Shown here: positions 42,391 through 51,397 of the stretch, piece by piece
How the letters are laid out: each line of letters opens with the position of its first letter
Position numbering within the stretch: the first letter of the stretch is position 1
Origin: Variovorax paradoxus B4
GTDB taxonomy: Bacteria; Pseudomonadota; Gammaproteobacteria; Burkholderiales; Burkholderiaceae_C
DNA length: 64,000 nucleotides
Assembly: GCF_000463015.1 (NCBI RefSeq)
Contig: NC_022234.1
Coordinates: forward strand, 992,001 to 1,056,000
Direction of reading: 5' to 3'
The notes under the pieces: generated by a model
Seen by the model: the letters and a program-made list of their open reading frames with translations, nothing else
What the model was told of the DNA's origin: nothing
Databases searched by the model: none
Position numbers and translations under genes: made by a program

Positions 42391-43525
42391 GGAACCGCTC
42401 CCAGGTTTGCACGGTGCCGTCCGCGGCCAGCGCCTCGTAGGCGGGAAACTGCGCGCCCGTGGCGCAGGCATGGTTGGGGAGTATCCGCAGCCGGGTTCCG
42501 ACCGGGAAACGCGCCACGATGTCCGCGTCCGCAGTGCCCTCCCGCGACAGGATGCCATGCTCCTGGTTGGCTGCCGACAGCAGGTAGCCATCTATCGGCA
42601 CCCCATCCACGGTGCACACCTGGCCATAGCCGCAGTCGCGCTGCTGCCTGGCCGTGCCCCGGTCGCGGCTCATGGCCATCCAGCCGGCATCGACGATGGC
42701 CCAGCCCTTGTCGGCCTGGTGCCCGATGACGGTGGTGAGCACGCTCAGCGCGATGTCTTCGGTGCTGCAGACGCCCACGTTGCGCATCACCAGGTCGAAG
42801 AAGACATAGACCCCGGCCCGCAGTTCGGTCACGCCCTCCAGCGATGCGGCTTCCAGCGCAGTGGGGGTGGAGCCTACCGACACGATGGGGCACGGCAGGC
42901 CCGCTGCGCGCAGGCGTTCGGCAGCCAGCACGCAGCCGGCGCGTTCCTGCTCGGCCAGGGCGGCAAGGGCCTGGGGCGTGTGCAGCTCGTAGCTGGAGCC
43001 CGCATGCGTCAGCACGCCCGCCAGGCGCATGCCGCCCTCGTGCAGCACGCGGCCGACCGCGAGCAGGATGTCCTCGGCCGGCTTGATGCCGGAACGGTGC
43101 CCATCGGTGTCGATCTCGATGAGCACCTCGAAAGCGTGGCCGTGCTCGCGGCCGTATTCGGCGATGGCCCGTGCGCCCTCCAGGCTGTCGGTCAGGATCT
43201 GCAGCGCACAGCCGCGCCGGCACAGGTCCAGTGCATGCGCAAGCCGGTGCGCCGCCATGCCGACGGCGTAGAGGATATCGGTCACGCCGTGGCCAAAGAA
43301 CTGATCGGCCTCTTTCAGCGTCGACACGGTGATGCCCGCCGCGCCGGCATCGAGCTGGGCGACGACCACATCGGCACATTTGGTGGTCTTCACATGCGGG
43401 CGAAAGCGCACGCCCAGGGCGTCGGCGCGCTGCTGCATGCGGGCGATGTTCTGTTGCATGCGCTGCAGCGACACGATGGCTGCGGGAGTGTCGATGTTGG
43501 CGAGATTCTTGAGGTTGTCTTGCAT
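42380..43525 (-). CDS. DSD1-type PLP enzyme (D-serine / D-threo-3-hydroxyaspartate dehydratase or D-threonine aldolase family)
   Basis: 381 residues. Starts NLANIDTPAAIVSLQRMQQN; PLP lysine is Lys46 in RPHVKTTK; AGVLTHAGSSYEL and VGSTPTAL line the cofactor pocket; the zinc ligands His352 and Cys354 appear in LPNHACATGAQF. This fold-type III family eliminates water from, or cleaves, beta-hydroxy-D-amino acids. It is preceded by a Bug receptor gene (14 bp) and overlaps RidA. Dehydratase activity is favoured because its enamine product is what RidA removes. Confidence 0.85.
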   Translation of the reverse strand: MQDNLKNLANIDTPAAIVSLQRMQQNIARMQQRADALGVRFRPHVKTTKCADVVVAQLDAGAAGITVSTLKEADQFFGHGVTDILYAVGMAAHRLAHALDLCRRGCALQILTDSLEGARAIAEYGREHGHAFEVLIEIDTDGHRSGIKPAEDILLAVGRVLHEGGMRLAGVLTHAGSSYELHTPQALAALAEQERAGCVLAAERLRAAGLPCPIVSVGSTPTALEAASLEGVTELRAGVYVFFDLVMRNVGVCSTEDIALSVLTTVIGHQADKGWAIVDAGWMAMSRDRGTARQQRDCGYGQVCTVDGVPIDGYLLSAANQEHGILSREGTADADIVARFPVGTRLRILPNHACATGAQFPAYEALAADGTVQTWERFHGW

Positions 43526-43539
43526 ATTGCGTACTCGGG

Positions 43540-44526
43540 TCAATCCAGGTATTCGCCCTTGGCCTTGAGGGCCGGCACGTCGTCGCGGATGCCGCGCGCG
43601 ATGAGCGCGGTGACGGCCGCGGGCGTTGCGTCGGCGGGCGCAGGCAGGTCGACACCCAGCCCCTCCATCTGCTTGCGCAGGGCCGGATCGGCGACCGCCT
43701 GCTGCAGCGCGCTCGTCAATTTCGCGAGCACGGGCTGCGGCGTGCCGCGCGGGGCGAAGAAGGCGTTCCAGGAACGCACATCCAGGGGATGACCGCCTTC
43801 CGTCGCGGTGCCGACGCGAGGCAGCTGCGCAAGGCGCGCGCCCGACAGTACCGCGATGGCCTTGATGCGCCCGCCAGCGATCTGCGGCAGTGCGGTGGTG
43901 GTCTGATCGCACATGAAATCGGTCTGGCCGCCCATCAGGTCGTTGACCGCAGGCGCGACGCCCTTGTAGGGCACGTGCGTGGCGTTCCGGGCGATGGAAG
44001 ACAGCAACAGCACACAGCCGTAGTGCGAGATGGACCCGACCCCGGCGCTGCCGTAGGACGCCTTGTCCTTGTGCTTCGCCAGCCAGGCGCCGAACTCGCG
44101 CAGGTTGCCGGCCGGCAGGTCGGCGCGGGCCAGCAGCAGCATCGGTGCCGCGCCTGCGGGACCGATGGGGGCGAAATCGGCGACGGGGTCATAGGCCAGC
44201 TTTTTATACAGCGCGACGTTGACGACGTGCGTGCCGATGCCCCCGAAGGAGATGGTGTAGCCGTCGGCGGCGGCCTTGGTGGCCTTGGTCAGGCCGATGA
44301 CGCCATTGGCGCCGCCGAGGTTCTCGATGACGATGGGCTGGCCCAGGGGCGCCGCCATCTTCTGTGCGACGGCACGGGCCAGTGCGTCGCTGGGGCCGCC
44401 GGCCGGGAAAGGAACGATCAGCGTGACCGGGCGGGCCGGAAACGCCCGGGCGATGGCGCCGGGCGCGACAAACAAATTGGCACAGAGGGCGGCAAGGCTC
44501 CCGGCCAGGCGAAGGAAGCGGATCAT
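43540..44526 (-). CDS. Bug/TctC-family solute receptor
   Basis: 328 residues with the signal MIRFLRLAGSLAALCANLFV and cleavage near IARA. Bug motifs: LIVPFPAGGPSDALARAVAQ, VIENLGGANGVIGLTKA, HVPYKGVAPAVNDLMGGQTD. Second gene of the operon (28 bp after the HAD gene at the stop-to-start level, 14 bp before the dehydratase). Probably binds the hydroxy-acid or amino-acid substrate of the pathway. Confidence 0.87.
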   Translation of the reverse strand: MIRFLRLAGSLAALCANLFVAPGAIARAFPARPVTLIVPFPAGGPSDALARAVAQKMAAPLGQPIVIENLGGANGVIGLTKATKAAADGYTISFGGIGTHVVNVALYKKLAYDPVADFAPIGPAGAAPMLLLARADLPAGNLREFGAWLAKHKDKASYGSAGVGSISHYGCVLLLSSIARNATHVPYKGVAPAVNDLMGGQTDFMCDQTTTALPQIAGGRIKAIAVLSGARLAQLPRVGTATEGGHPLDVRSWNAFFAPRGTPQPVLAKLTSALQQAVADPALRKQMEGLGVDLPAPADATPAAVTALIARGIRDDVPALKAKGEYLD

Positions 44527-44554
44527 GGGCAGGTCCTGGAGTGGTAGGGTTGAA

Positions 44555-45229
44555 TCAGGAAGCGGCCGGCCGGAAGCCGCGCAGCCATGGCAGCACGCCA
44601 TCGAGCGTGGGCGACTCGACCTCCGCCAAGGGCGCGCTCTCGGGTCGGGCCAGCCCGACGCGGTTGTGCCAGTAGGTGCGCAGGCCGACGCTGGCGGTGC
44701 CGAACATGTCGTAGCCTGAACCGGCAACGAATGCCGCCTCGCCCGGCTGCACGTCCAGTCGCTCCAAGGCAAGCCGGTAGGGCCTCGGATCGGGCTTGTA
44801 GAAGCCCGCCTCCTCGGAGGTCACGACCACGTCCCAGTCGATTCCCAGGCGCTCGGCGGCGCGTTGGCCAAGGCGCCGCGAGCAGTTGGTCACCACGGCC
44901 AGCTTGCAGTGGGGCTCGAGCGCCCGCAGCAGTTCGGCGGCGCCGCTCCAGGCGGGCAGTTCGTCCCAATGGTCGTCCAGCGACTGCGGTGCGCCGGCGG
45001 GCAACCCGACAGTCGCCGCGGCCTGCCGCACCAGGTCTTCGTAGGGCACGTAGGCGCCGCAGCCATAGGTCAGCCGCAGGTATTCGGCGCGCCAGGCGCG
45101 GCCCATCGGCTCGGAGCCCGCAGCCGCGTTCCAGACGGTCCACGAATCGAGCAGCGCAGTGAGCAGGTCGAACAGCACGGCCCGGGGATAGCGGCCGGCC
45201 GTCGAGATGGGCGTCGAAGTGTTTTGCAT
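44555..45229 (-). CDS. HAD-family hydrolase, 2-haloacid-dehalogenase-like
   Basis: 224 residues from the ATG at 45229 (a GTG three codons earlier is possible). HAD motif I is AVLFDLLTALLD, with the nucleophile Asp followed by Leu-Leu rather than a second Asp, as in type II haloacid dehalogenases, which do not use a general-acid Asp. Motif II: AVVTNCSRR; motif III Lys in GFYKPDPRPY; motif IV AGSGYDMFG. It could dehalogenate or dephosphorylate a small acid. First gene of the operon, divergent from a LysR. Confidence 0.8.
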   Translation of the reverse strand: MQNTSTPISTAGRYPRAVLFDLLTALLDSWTVWNAAAGSEPMGRAWRAEYLRLTYGCGAYVPYEDLVRQAAATVGLPAGAPQSLDDHWDELPAWSGAAELLRALEPHCKLAVVTNCSRRLGQRAAERLGIDWDVVVTSEEAGFYKPDPRPYRLALERLDVQPGEAAFVAGSGYDMFGTASVGLRTYWHNRVGLARPESAPLAEVESPTLDGVLPWLRGFRPAAS

Positions 45230-45268
45230 GGCGCTCACTTTAGGCGTGCCAAGGCGTCTTCGTGCTTC

Positions 45269-45288
45269 ACTATCGAGTCATCAATAGT
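45269..45288. promoter_or_regulatory. Inverted repeat ACTAT-N10-ATAGT, probable LysR site
   Basis: Perfect 5+5 bp arms in the 72 bp gap between the HAD and LysR starts. AT-rich centre and position match LysR regulation of divergent genes; binding is inferred. Confidence 0.45.
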
Positions 45289-45301
45289 TAAGCTTCGCTG
45301 A

Positions 45302-46219
45302 ATGATGCAGATCGAAGACCTTCGCCTGGCTGCCGCGCTGCTGCGCGAGAGCTCGCTCAGTGCAGCGGCGCGCTCGCTGGGTGTCACCCCGCCCGCCCTG
45401 TCGATGCGGCTGCGCAAGCTCGAGGCCTCGCTGGGCCTGGTACTGGCCAACCGCACGTCGCGCAAGCTGCACCTCACGTCGGAAGGCGAACGGTTCGGGC
45501 GCGAGGCCTATGAGCTTCTGCTGAAGTTCGACGGCCTGCGCGAATCCCTGCAGCGCGACGACCGGCGCCTGACCGGAACGCTGCGGGTCGCCGCGTCCTT
45601 CGGTTATGGCCGCACGCACGTCGCGCCGTTGCTGTCCCGGTTCTCCCGCCTGCACCCGGCCCTGCGGCTGCAACTCGACCTGCGCGAAACCCCGTGGCCG
45701 GACAAGCACGATTCCGACGCCGTGGTGCACGTGGGTTCGGTGCGCGACTCGTCCTGGGTGGGCCATACGCTCGCTTCCAACGAGCGATGGCTGTGCGCAA
45801 GCCCCGGCTACCTGCGTGAGCACGGCACGCCCCGCAACCCGGCGGACCTGGCCTACCACGCCTGCATCTGCATCCGCGAGAACGACGAGGACGTGACGCT
45901 GTGGCACATGCGGCCCGCGGGCAGCGGCGCCCGCAAGGGCGAGACGCTGCGCATCAGCCCGGCGTTCGTCACCAACGACGGCAGCGTGGCACGCCAGTGG
46001 GCCGAGGATGGCCTGGGCATCGTGCTGCGCTCCCAGTGGGACGCCGCCGAAGCACTGGCCGCCGGCCGCCTCGAGCGGGTGATGGTGGACTGGGAGTTTG
46101 GCGCTGCCCCCGTGGTGGTGCTCGTCCCCACGCGCAAGGGACGCAGCGCGCGGGTGCAGGCGCTGGTCAGTTTTCTGGTCGAGGCGGCGGGGCCATCGGG
46201 CCGGCGCGGCGCCGCGTGA
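45302..46219 (+). CDS. LysR-family transcriptional regulator
   Basis: 305 residues. HTH: QIEDLRLAAALLRESSLSAAARSLGVTPPALSMRLRKLEASLG; effector domain with VASFGYGRTHVAPLLSRFSR and LASNERWLCASPGYLREHG. Divergent from the HAD / Bug / dehydratase / RidA operon and its probable activator. The ~255 bp after it hold no clear gene. Confidence 0.88.
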   Translation: MMQIEDLRLAAALLRESSLSAAARSLGVTPPALSMRLRKLEASLGLVLANRTSRKLHLTSEGERFGREAYELLLKFDGLRESLQRDDRRLTGTLRVAASFGYGRTHVAPLLSRFSRLHPALRLQLDLRETPWPDKHDSDAVVHVGSVRDSSWVGHTLASNERWLCASPGYLREHGTPRNPADLAYHACICIRENDEDVTLWHMRPAGSGARKGETLRISPAFVTNDGSVARQWAEDGLGIVLRSQWDAAEALAAGRLERVMVDWEFGAAPVVVLVPTRKGRSARVQALVSFLVEAAGPSGRRGAA

Positions 46220-46476
46220 TAGGCACACCCGCCTTGTGAGCCTGAAGGCTTCACCGTGTGGATAAGCGCTAGATGTTCTCCTTTTAGGTTGAGGCTTTGC
46301 AGAACTGTTTTTGAACCGGAACCAGGGCCATTTCTCGCGTCGCGTTCGCATGCAACCCGAGAAGGATCACATCAAGATCATGCCCTTCACGGACGGCATC
46401 GATCAAGCCGAAGAGATGCTCGAAGGGGACATGGTCAACGCCGATCACATTCAGAGGCGAGTACGCGGTCGCAACG

Positions 46477-48429
46477 CTAGGCTCCGTCGTTCTCATGGAA
46501 TGTGATACTGAAGGCCGTTCCTTTCCCGGGGGCACTCCGAACCTCGATGCTGCCGCCATGGCGCTCGATGACCGTCTTGACCAAGCTCAATCCCAGTCCA
46601 TGGCCAGCAACGCCTGCGTTCTGCTCAAGCCGGCTGTAGCGCTCGAACAAGGTCGGCAACGCCGACGCCGGAATTCCCTCGCCCTGATCGCTCACCGTGA
46701 CCACGGGCACCCGCCCCGGCGTCCAGACCAGCGCCAGGTCAGTGTGACTGCCGGCCGAGCTGTACTTGACGGCGTTCTCGGCCAGATTGAATAGCGCGCG
46801 ACCGAGCAAGCGAGGCTCCACGCACAGCCAACAGCCTGGAGCGTCGTCATCAAATTCCGGCAGAGTGAGTGTGAGCCGGATGCCCTTTTCCTTGGCGAGC
46901 GGCCAGGCACGCTCATGAACTTCGGTCAGAAGCTGTGCCAGGTCAACCTCCTCTCGCACATATTCCTCGCCCTCTGCGCGCAGGTGCAGTACAAAGTCGT
47001 CCGCCAAGGAAAGCGTGGTTTTCACTTGTCGCTCGATGCGCTCGTACAGCAGTGCGTCCTCATCGCGGTGCGGAGGCTGCGTGCGCAAGAGCGCAAGCAC
47101 GGCCGACTGCGGGGCGCGCAGATCGTGCGAGAGCAGCTGCAGCGCCTCGGTGCGCCGGCGCTCAGCTTGATGCTTGGCCTGCAGGGCGCGGTCAAGCGCA
47201 TCAACCACTTGTTGCCAGGCATCGCGTTTCGGTTGCGCCGATCCTGGCAGCATCGCGTCGGCGCGCAGACTCAGATCGGCCAACAGCACCGCCAAGCGTC
47301 TCCAGCTCCAGAGCACATAGGCCAACAGCGCCCCCAGCATCCAGCCTCCCACCGGCAACCACCAGCGCAGGCCCACCTGCAGTACCGTCGTGATCACCAT
47401 CGCCAGCGCACCAAAGGCCAACAGGCCCAGGAGGCTCGCACGCGGCCCCGCACGCCAAAGCCAGATCATCCAGCCCAGCAGAACAAGCGCAGAAATGACG
47501 GCCTGGAGCCACGGACCGACTGGAACCAGCGAGCGGTCGCGCAGCAAGCCGTCCAGCGCCGCGGCATTGATCTCGACCCCTGGCATCAGACCCGAGCCGG
47601 TGGAGAAAGGCGTCGGGTACTGATCGCCAATCCCAGTTGCGGTCAACCCGATCAAGATCGTCTTCCCGCGCAATGCGGCGTCGGGTACCTCGCCATTCAG
47701 CACGCTGACGTAAGGTACGGTCTTGTAGTGCCCCGGGGGGCCTGAGAACGGGATGAGGATGCGAGATCCACGCAGCCACCCCGTGCCATCCTGCGGCTCA
47801 TCGGAACCGCCGGCGGGCTTGTTTGCATCACTGACCTGCGCGAGTGCCAGCGATAGCGCCGGCCAACGATGCCCGGCCTTGCCCTCGTGTAGATAAAGGC
47901 TGCGAGCTGCGCTGTCGCTGTCCAGTTCCACGTGAATGTGACCCAGCCCTGTCACCGCCTGCTCCAGGACCGGCAAGGGGGCGAGCACTTCGGGCGTTCG
48001 ACCGGTGACCAAGGGCGTACGCACTGTCATTGGAAGAAATACCGGACTGACTGCCTTCATGAGGCCCAGGGCACCTGCCAATCGGAGGTCTGACCCCGGT
48101 TCGCTTGCCGCTTCGGTGAACAGCATGTCGAACGCGACCGCACGCGGCCCCGCGGCGGCGAGGCGTTGCAATAGCTGTGTGTGCAGTTCGCGCGGCCAAG
48201 GCCAGCGACCGAGTGCTTGCAGGCTTGCGTCGTCTACTGCGACGATCAAGATATCCGGATGAGCGGGCTTGGCATCGAGCCGGAGCAGCTCGTCATAGAC
48301 CGCCAGATCCACCCGCTCCAGAATCCCGCAATGCTGCACCAGCCCCGCAAAGGCCAGCACGATCAGCAGGCATGCGATCCATTCGCGCCAGAGGACGTGC
48401 GGCCTGGAAGACTCGATCCTCACGGTCAC
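46477..48429 (-). CDS. CHASE2-domain sensor histidine kinase
   Basis: 650 residues starting at a GTG that directly follows the upstream stop codon (TGA-GTG). Domains: one N-terminal membrane helix (~17-35), a large extracytoplasmic CHASE2 domain (~40-300; DILIVAVDDASLQALGRWPW, GKTILIGLTATGIGDQYPTP, PGVEINAAALDGLL), three further helices (~305-380), then HisKA with phospho-acceptor His435 in LLSHDLRAP and HATPase with NLAENAVKYS, DQGEGIP and GHGLGLSLVK. It would phosphorylate the response regulator encoded at 49722. It is the last gene of the five-gene adhesin operon, behind the LysM-FecR protein with which it may share an envelope signal. Confidence 0.92.
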   Translation of the reverse strand: MTVRIESSRPHVLWREWIACLLIVLAFAGLVQHCGILERVDLAVYDELLRLDAKPAHPDILIVAVDDASLQALGRWPWPRELHTQLLQRLAAAGPRAVAFDMLFTEAASEPGSDLRLAGALGLMKAVSPVFLPMTVRTPLVTGRTPEVLAPLPVLEQAVTGLGHIHVELDSDSAARSLYLHEGKAGHRWPALSLALAQVSDANKPAGGSDEPQDGTGWLRGSRILIPFSGPPGHYKTVPYVSVLNGEVPDAALRGKTILIGLTATGIGDQYPTPFSTGSGLMPGVEINAAALDGLLRDRSLVPVGPWLQAVISALVLLGWMIWLWRAGPRASLLGLLAFGALAMVITTVLQVGLRWWLPVGGWMLGALLAYVLWSWRRLAVLLADLSLRADAMLPGSAQPKRDAWQQVVDALDRALQAKHQAERRRTEALQLLSHDLRAPQSAVLALLRTQPPHRDEDALLYERIERQVKTTLSLADDFVLHLRAEGEEYVREEVDLAQLLTEVHERAWPLAKEKGIRLTLTLPEFDDDAPGCWLCVEPRLLGRALFNLAENAVKYSSAGSHTDLALVWTPGRVPVVTVSDQGEGIPASALPTLFERYSRLEQNAGVAGHGLGLSLVKTVIERHGGSIEVRSAPGKGTAFSITFHENDGA

Positions 48430-49725
48430 TCAGCGCACCCCTTCGATCAGCAAGGGCAGCACCGGGCCGACGGTCTCGGAGCGTTGGCCCTGCAAAATCG
48501 TTTCGGCGCGCACCCGCCAAAAGTACTGACCCGGCGGCAATGCCTCCACTCGCACTCGGCGACCGAGCAGACCGTCTGCCCGCACCACAACGCGAGTGAA
48601 CGCGGCGTCCTCGGCAATCTCCAGGCCATAGGTACTGCCGGCAACCGGATCCCAGCCGAGCTCGACCTCGTTGCTGGCGGCGATCCAGCGCATCCGGCCC
48701 ACCAGAGAGGCTGACAAGGATGCTCGCGAAAAGGCGCTGACCGCAGCTTGCCCCTCGACCCCTTCCGGCGTCACGGCCGCCACCCGAGCGAAGTAGCTTC
48801 CGCTGGAAATCCCGTCAAACAGCGCCAGTTCGCGAGGACCGGAGCGCGCCACATGCCGCTCGGCGACCACGTCCAGGAATTCGGCGTCGCGTGCGAGTTG
48901 CGCGTGGTAGCCGGCTGCGCCATTGACCTCGGCCCACGCCAGCAGGACGGCCGGCTGGTTTTGCGGCAGGCCGGAATCGATCCAATCGGGTACCGGCAGC
49001 AGGTCCTGCACAACGCCGCTCTGCGGGCCATTGTTGATGACCACGCCCTGCGGCGCCCTCACCGGCAGGTCCGGCTGTGTTGGCGTGCTGACCACGACAC
49101 CACTCTCCAGCACGCTCACCACCACACGATGTTCATCGGCAAGGTTCACACGAAAGTGGGTGCCACGCACGCCCACGGTCGCCATGCGCGTGCGCACCCG
49201 AAACACGTCCTGACCCGCAGGAACTACCCTGGGCGGCACGCGCGATTCGACCTCGCCCGCCTGCAGGTCCAGCACCGCAGCGGCGCGGCCCGCCGCATCG
49301 GAAAACCGGACGAGTCGGACAGCGGAGTTCGAAGGCAGCGTGCACAGCGAGCCATCGGGCAGCCGCAGCGTGACGAAGCTGTCGGGCCCGGTGCGGATCC
49401 ACCCCCCCTCGGGAAGCCGCATGGCGGGTTGCGCAGCGCTGCGCTCGCCGTTGCCGGACTCCGCACGCACATCGCCGCTGACGGCCACCACAACGGCCTG
49501 GGCATTCCCATCGGCGAAATGCAGGACCTTGCCGACCGGCAGTTGTCGCGGTTCGCCCACGCCGTTGCGTTGCTGGATCGAAGGCCACAGCAGCGGCCGG
49601 CCCAGATGCCGCTGCGAAATACCCCACAGCGTGTCTCCAGGCTGCACAACGTGCGGCGTCGGTTGAGCAGCCAGGCCCATGGGCAGGCACAGGCACGCGA
49701 TGGCCAGCCATCGAATTGCCCTCAT
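48430..49725 (-). CDS. Exported LysM-FecR domain protein with fibronectin-type repeats
   Basis: 431 residues from the ATG at 49725, which overlaps the response-regulator stop (ATGA). Signal peptide IRWLAIACLCLPMGLAAQ; LysM peptidoglycan-binding domain at ~25-75 (HVVQPGDTLWGISQRHLG); FecR-type domain ~80-230 (GGWIRTGPDSFVTLRLPDGS, RVRTRMATVGVRGTHFRVNL); then two repeats ending in beta-sandwich signatures (LAWAEVNGAAGYHAQLARD; LGWDPVAGSTYGLEIAED). FecR domains relay envelope signals; here the protein lies between a response regulator and a CHASE2 kinase, so it may be the periplasmic signal partner of that kinase. No sigma-factor gene accompanies it. Confidence 0.87.
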   Translation of the reverse strand: MRAIRWLAIACLCLPMGLAAQPTPHVVQPGDTLWGISQRHLGRPLLWPSIQQRNGVGEPRQLPVGKVLHFADGNAQAVVVAVSGDVRAESGNGERSAAQPAMRLPEGGWIRTGPDSFVTLRLPDGSLCTLPSNSAVRLVRFSDAAGRAAAVLDLQAGEVESRVPPRVVPAGQDVFRVRTRMATVGVRGTHFRVNLADEHRVVVSVLESGVVVSTPTQPDLPVRAPQGVVINNGPQSGVVQDLLPVPDWIDSGLPQNQPAVLLAWAEVNGAAGYHAQLARDAEFLDVVAERHVARSGPRELALFDGISSGSYFARVAAVTPEGVEGQAAVSAFSRASLSASLVGRMRWIAASNEVELGWDPVAGSTYGLEIAEDAAFTRVVVRADGLLGRRVRVEALPPGQYFWRVRAETILQGQRSETVGPVLPLLIEGVR

Positions 49726-50438
49726 GCGACGCGGTCCAGCCGGTAGCCGAAGCCGTAAATCGCCTGCAGCTGAAACCCTCTGTCGATGGTCAATCCAAGG
49801 CGGCTTCGCACGCGCGACACATGGGTGTCTATCGTTCGCGATGCAGCCTGCCGCGCCCACAGGGTCTCGTTCAGGTGCTCGCGCGACAACGGCCTCCCCA
49901 GATGACGGAACAGCATGCGGGCGACCTCGAACTCCTTGAGCGGCAGACGAAATTCTTCGGTACCCCTTCTGACGGTCTGATCTGCGGCACTGAAATGCCA
50001 GCCTTCGATCTCGTCTTCGCCCGGCGCGGCGGGCTGCGACCGGCCGCTGCGCAGCTGTACCTGAAGACGGGCCAGCAGTTCGAACGGTCGCCACGGCTTC
50101 ACAAGATAGTCGTCGGCGCCCCCGTTGAGGGCCTGCACCACCTCGAACTCGCTGCCGCGCGCGGTGAGCATCACCACAGGCACATTGGAGCGAAGGTTAT
50201 CGCGCACGCGGCGCAGCACGTCATAGCCGGACAGCTCCGGCACGCTCCAATCGAGAATGAGGATGTCGAAGCTGTCGCGCTGCAGCATCTCGAAGAAGAC
50301 CTTCCCGCTTTTTTGATGCACGACCTGATGGCCGTTGTGGGTCAGGAGTTCGATCACCGCCTGCGCCTCTTCCGGGGAGTCTTCGAGCAGCGCGACGCGC
50401 GGTCGCGACGCTGGGGCGTCGCCAGACTTGTGGCTCAC
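49722..50438 (-). CDS. OmpR-type two-component response regulator
   Basis: 238 residues from the GTG at 50438 (AGGGA upstream); a longer frame to 50528 would add 30 unconserved residues. Receiver domain: acidic pair E19/D20, phospho-acceptor Asp63 in ILILDWSVPE, Lys114 in DYLVKPW. C-terminal winged helix: RGTEEFRLPLKEFEVARMLF, SREHLNETLWARQAASRTID, VSRVRSRLGL. It is stacked between the OmpA-type lipoprotein gene and the LysM-FecR gene, with the kinase two genes downstream, so the pair forms a complete two-component system within the adhesin operon. Confidence 0.9.
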   Translation of the reverse strand: MSHKSGDAPASRPRVALLEDSPEEAQAVIELLTHNGHQVVHQKSGKVFFEMLQRDSFDILILDWSVPELSGYDVLRRVRDNLRSNVPVVMLTARGSEFEVVQALNGGADDYLVKPWRPFELLARLQVQLRSGRSQPAAPGEDEIEGWHFSAADQTVRRGTEEFRLPLKEFEVARMLFRHLGRPLSREHLNETLWARQAASRTIDTHVSRVRSRLGLTIDRGFQLQAIYGFGYRLDRVA

Positions 50439-50534
50439 CGATGATTCCCTCACAGCCCCTCCGATGATGCATGGGGTCTTCGCCCGGGCCGGGCGGGCAG
50501 CGGTGCCTTCAATGGCACCGTGCGGCAACGCAAT

Positions 50535-51377
50535 TTATCGCTCACCGGTGACTTCGAGTTCCACACGCCGGTTGGGCTGCAGGCAGGCAATGAGCTGGGC
50601 GCGTTGCTGGCTGTCAGCGCACTGGACCAGCGGCTGCGTCTTGCCGACACCGAAGGCACGCAGCGCCGATTGCGGAAGGCCCTGCGCGATCAGATAGTCA
50701 CGCACCGTGGCTGCACGCGCGATCGAAAGCGCCTGGTTGTAGACATCGCTTCCCAATCTGTCGGTGTGTCCAATGACGGTGACCGTGTCGAAGCGCTTGT
50801 ACTGCCCCTTGAGCTGCGCCGCCAGCGCGTCGAGCTGGTTTCGGCCTTCGGGCAGCATGTCGGCCGTGCTTGACTTGTCGAAGGCAAACAGCGCATCGGC
50901 CGCGACCTTGAACCGCTGCGGTGCCGCCGTGGCCGCCACCGGGCGCACCACCTCGCGGACTCTGGGCTGGAGATAGCCCGCGCAGGCCGGATCCTTCCAG
51001 TACATCGCATCGGAGACGCCATCCTTGTAGACCACCTTGTACTGGCAGGTGACGAATTCGTCGCCACGGCCGGTGCGGAAGTTGAACAGGTAGTCCCATT
51101 CCTTCGGACCAAACAAGCCTTCGCTGAAATGCGGATAGCTGATGAGCTCGCGCACCTGGTTCTTCGTCATGCCGCGGCCGATGCGGCGCAGCTGCTCCAC
51201 GTCGATGAAGGTTCCGCCCTTGAGCCAAGCGTTGCCCGCATCGGGAAAGCTCACGGACTCATTGGCAGCGGGTGCCCCGGCCGCCTGATCGGGCATGTGG
51301 ACGCTCGAGGCGCAGCCGCCCAGCATTGCCGCGAGAACTACCAGCGCGAGAGATTGGATTGCGTTGTGCTTTTTCAT
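50535..51377 (-). CDS. BamE/SmpA-OmpA chimeric lipoprotein, TpgA-like peptidoglycan anchor of the adhesin
   Basis: 280 residues. Lipoprotein signal with Cys22 in LGGCASS; SmpA/OmlA (BamE-like) domain ~68-125 (GMTKNQVRELISYPHFSEG, EWDYLFNFRTG); OmpA C-terminal peptidoglycan-binding domain ~160-278 (ALFAFDKSSTADMLPEGR, IGHTDRLGSDVYNQALSIAR, NRRVELEV). The same domain pair occurs in TpgA of Acinetobacter, which is encoded beside a trimeric autotransporter and tethers it to the cell wall. Here it starts 20 bp after the adhesin stop. Outer-membrane location with the C-domain in the periplasm is expected. Confidence 0.87.
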   Translation of the reverse strand: MKKHNAIQSLALVVLAAMLGGCASSVHMPDQAAGAPAANESVSFPDAGNAWLKGGTFIDVEQLRRIGRGMTKNQVRELISYPHFSEGLFGPKEWDYLFNFRTGRGDEFVTCQYKVVYKDGVSDAMYWKDPACAGYLQPRVREVVRPVAATAAPQRFKVAADALFAFDKSSTADMLPEGRNQLDALAAQLKGQYKRFDTVTVIGHTDRLGSDVYNQALSIARAATVRDYLIAQGLPQSALRAFGVGKTQPLVQCADSQQRAQLIACLQPNRRVELEVTGER

Positions 51378-51397
51378 GAATGTTGCTCCTCTGCCGG

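Noticed and set aside
46220..46476. Small overlapping frames between the LysR and kinase genes
   Set aside because: A minus-strand frame (46284-46559) looks partly protein-like, but it overlaps the kinase 3' end and has no start signal or family. Not enough to call.
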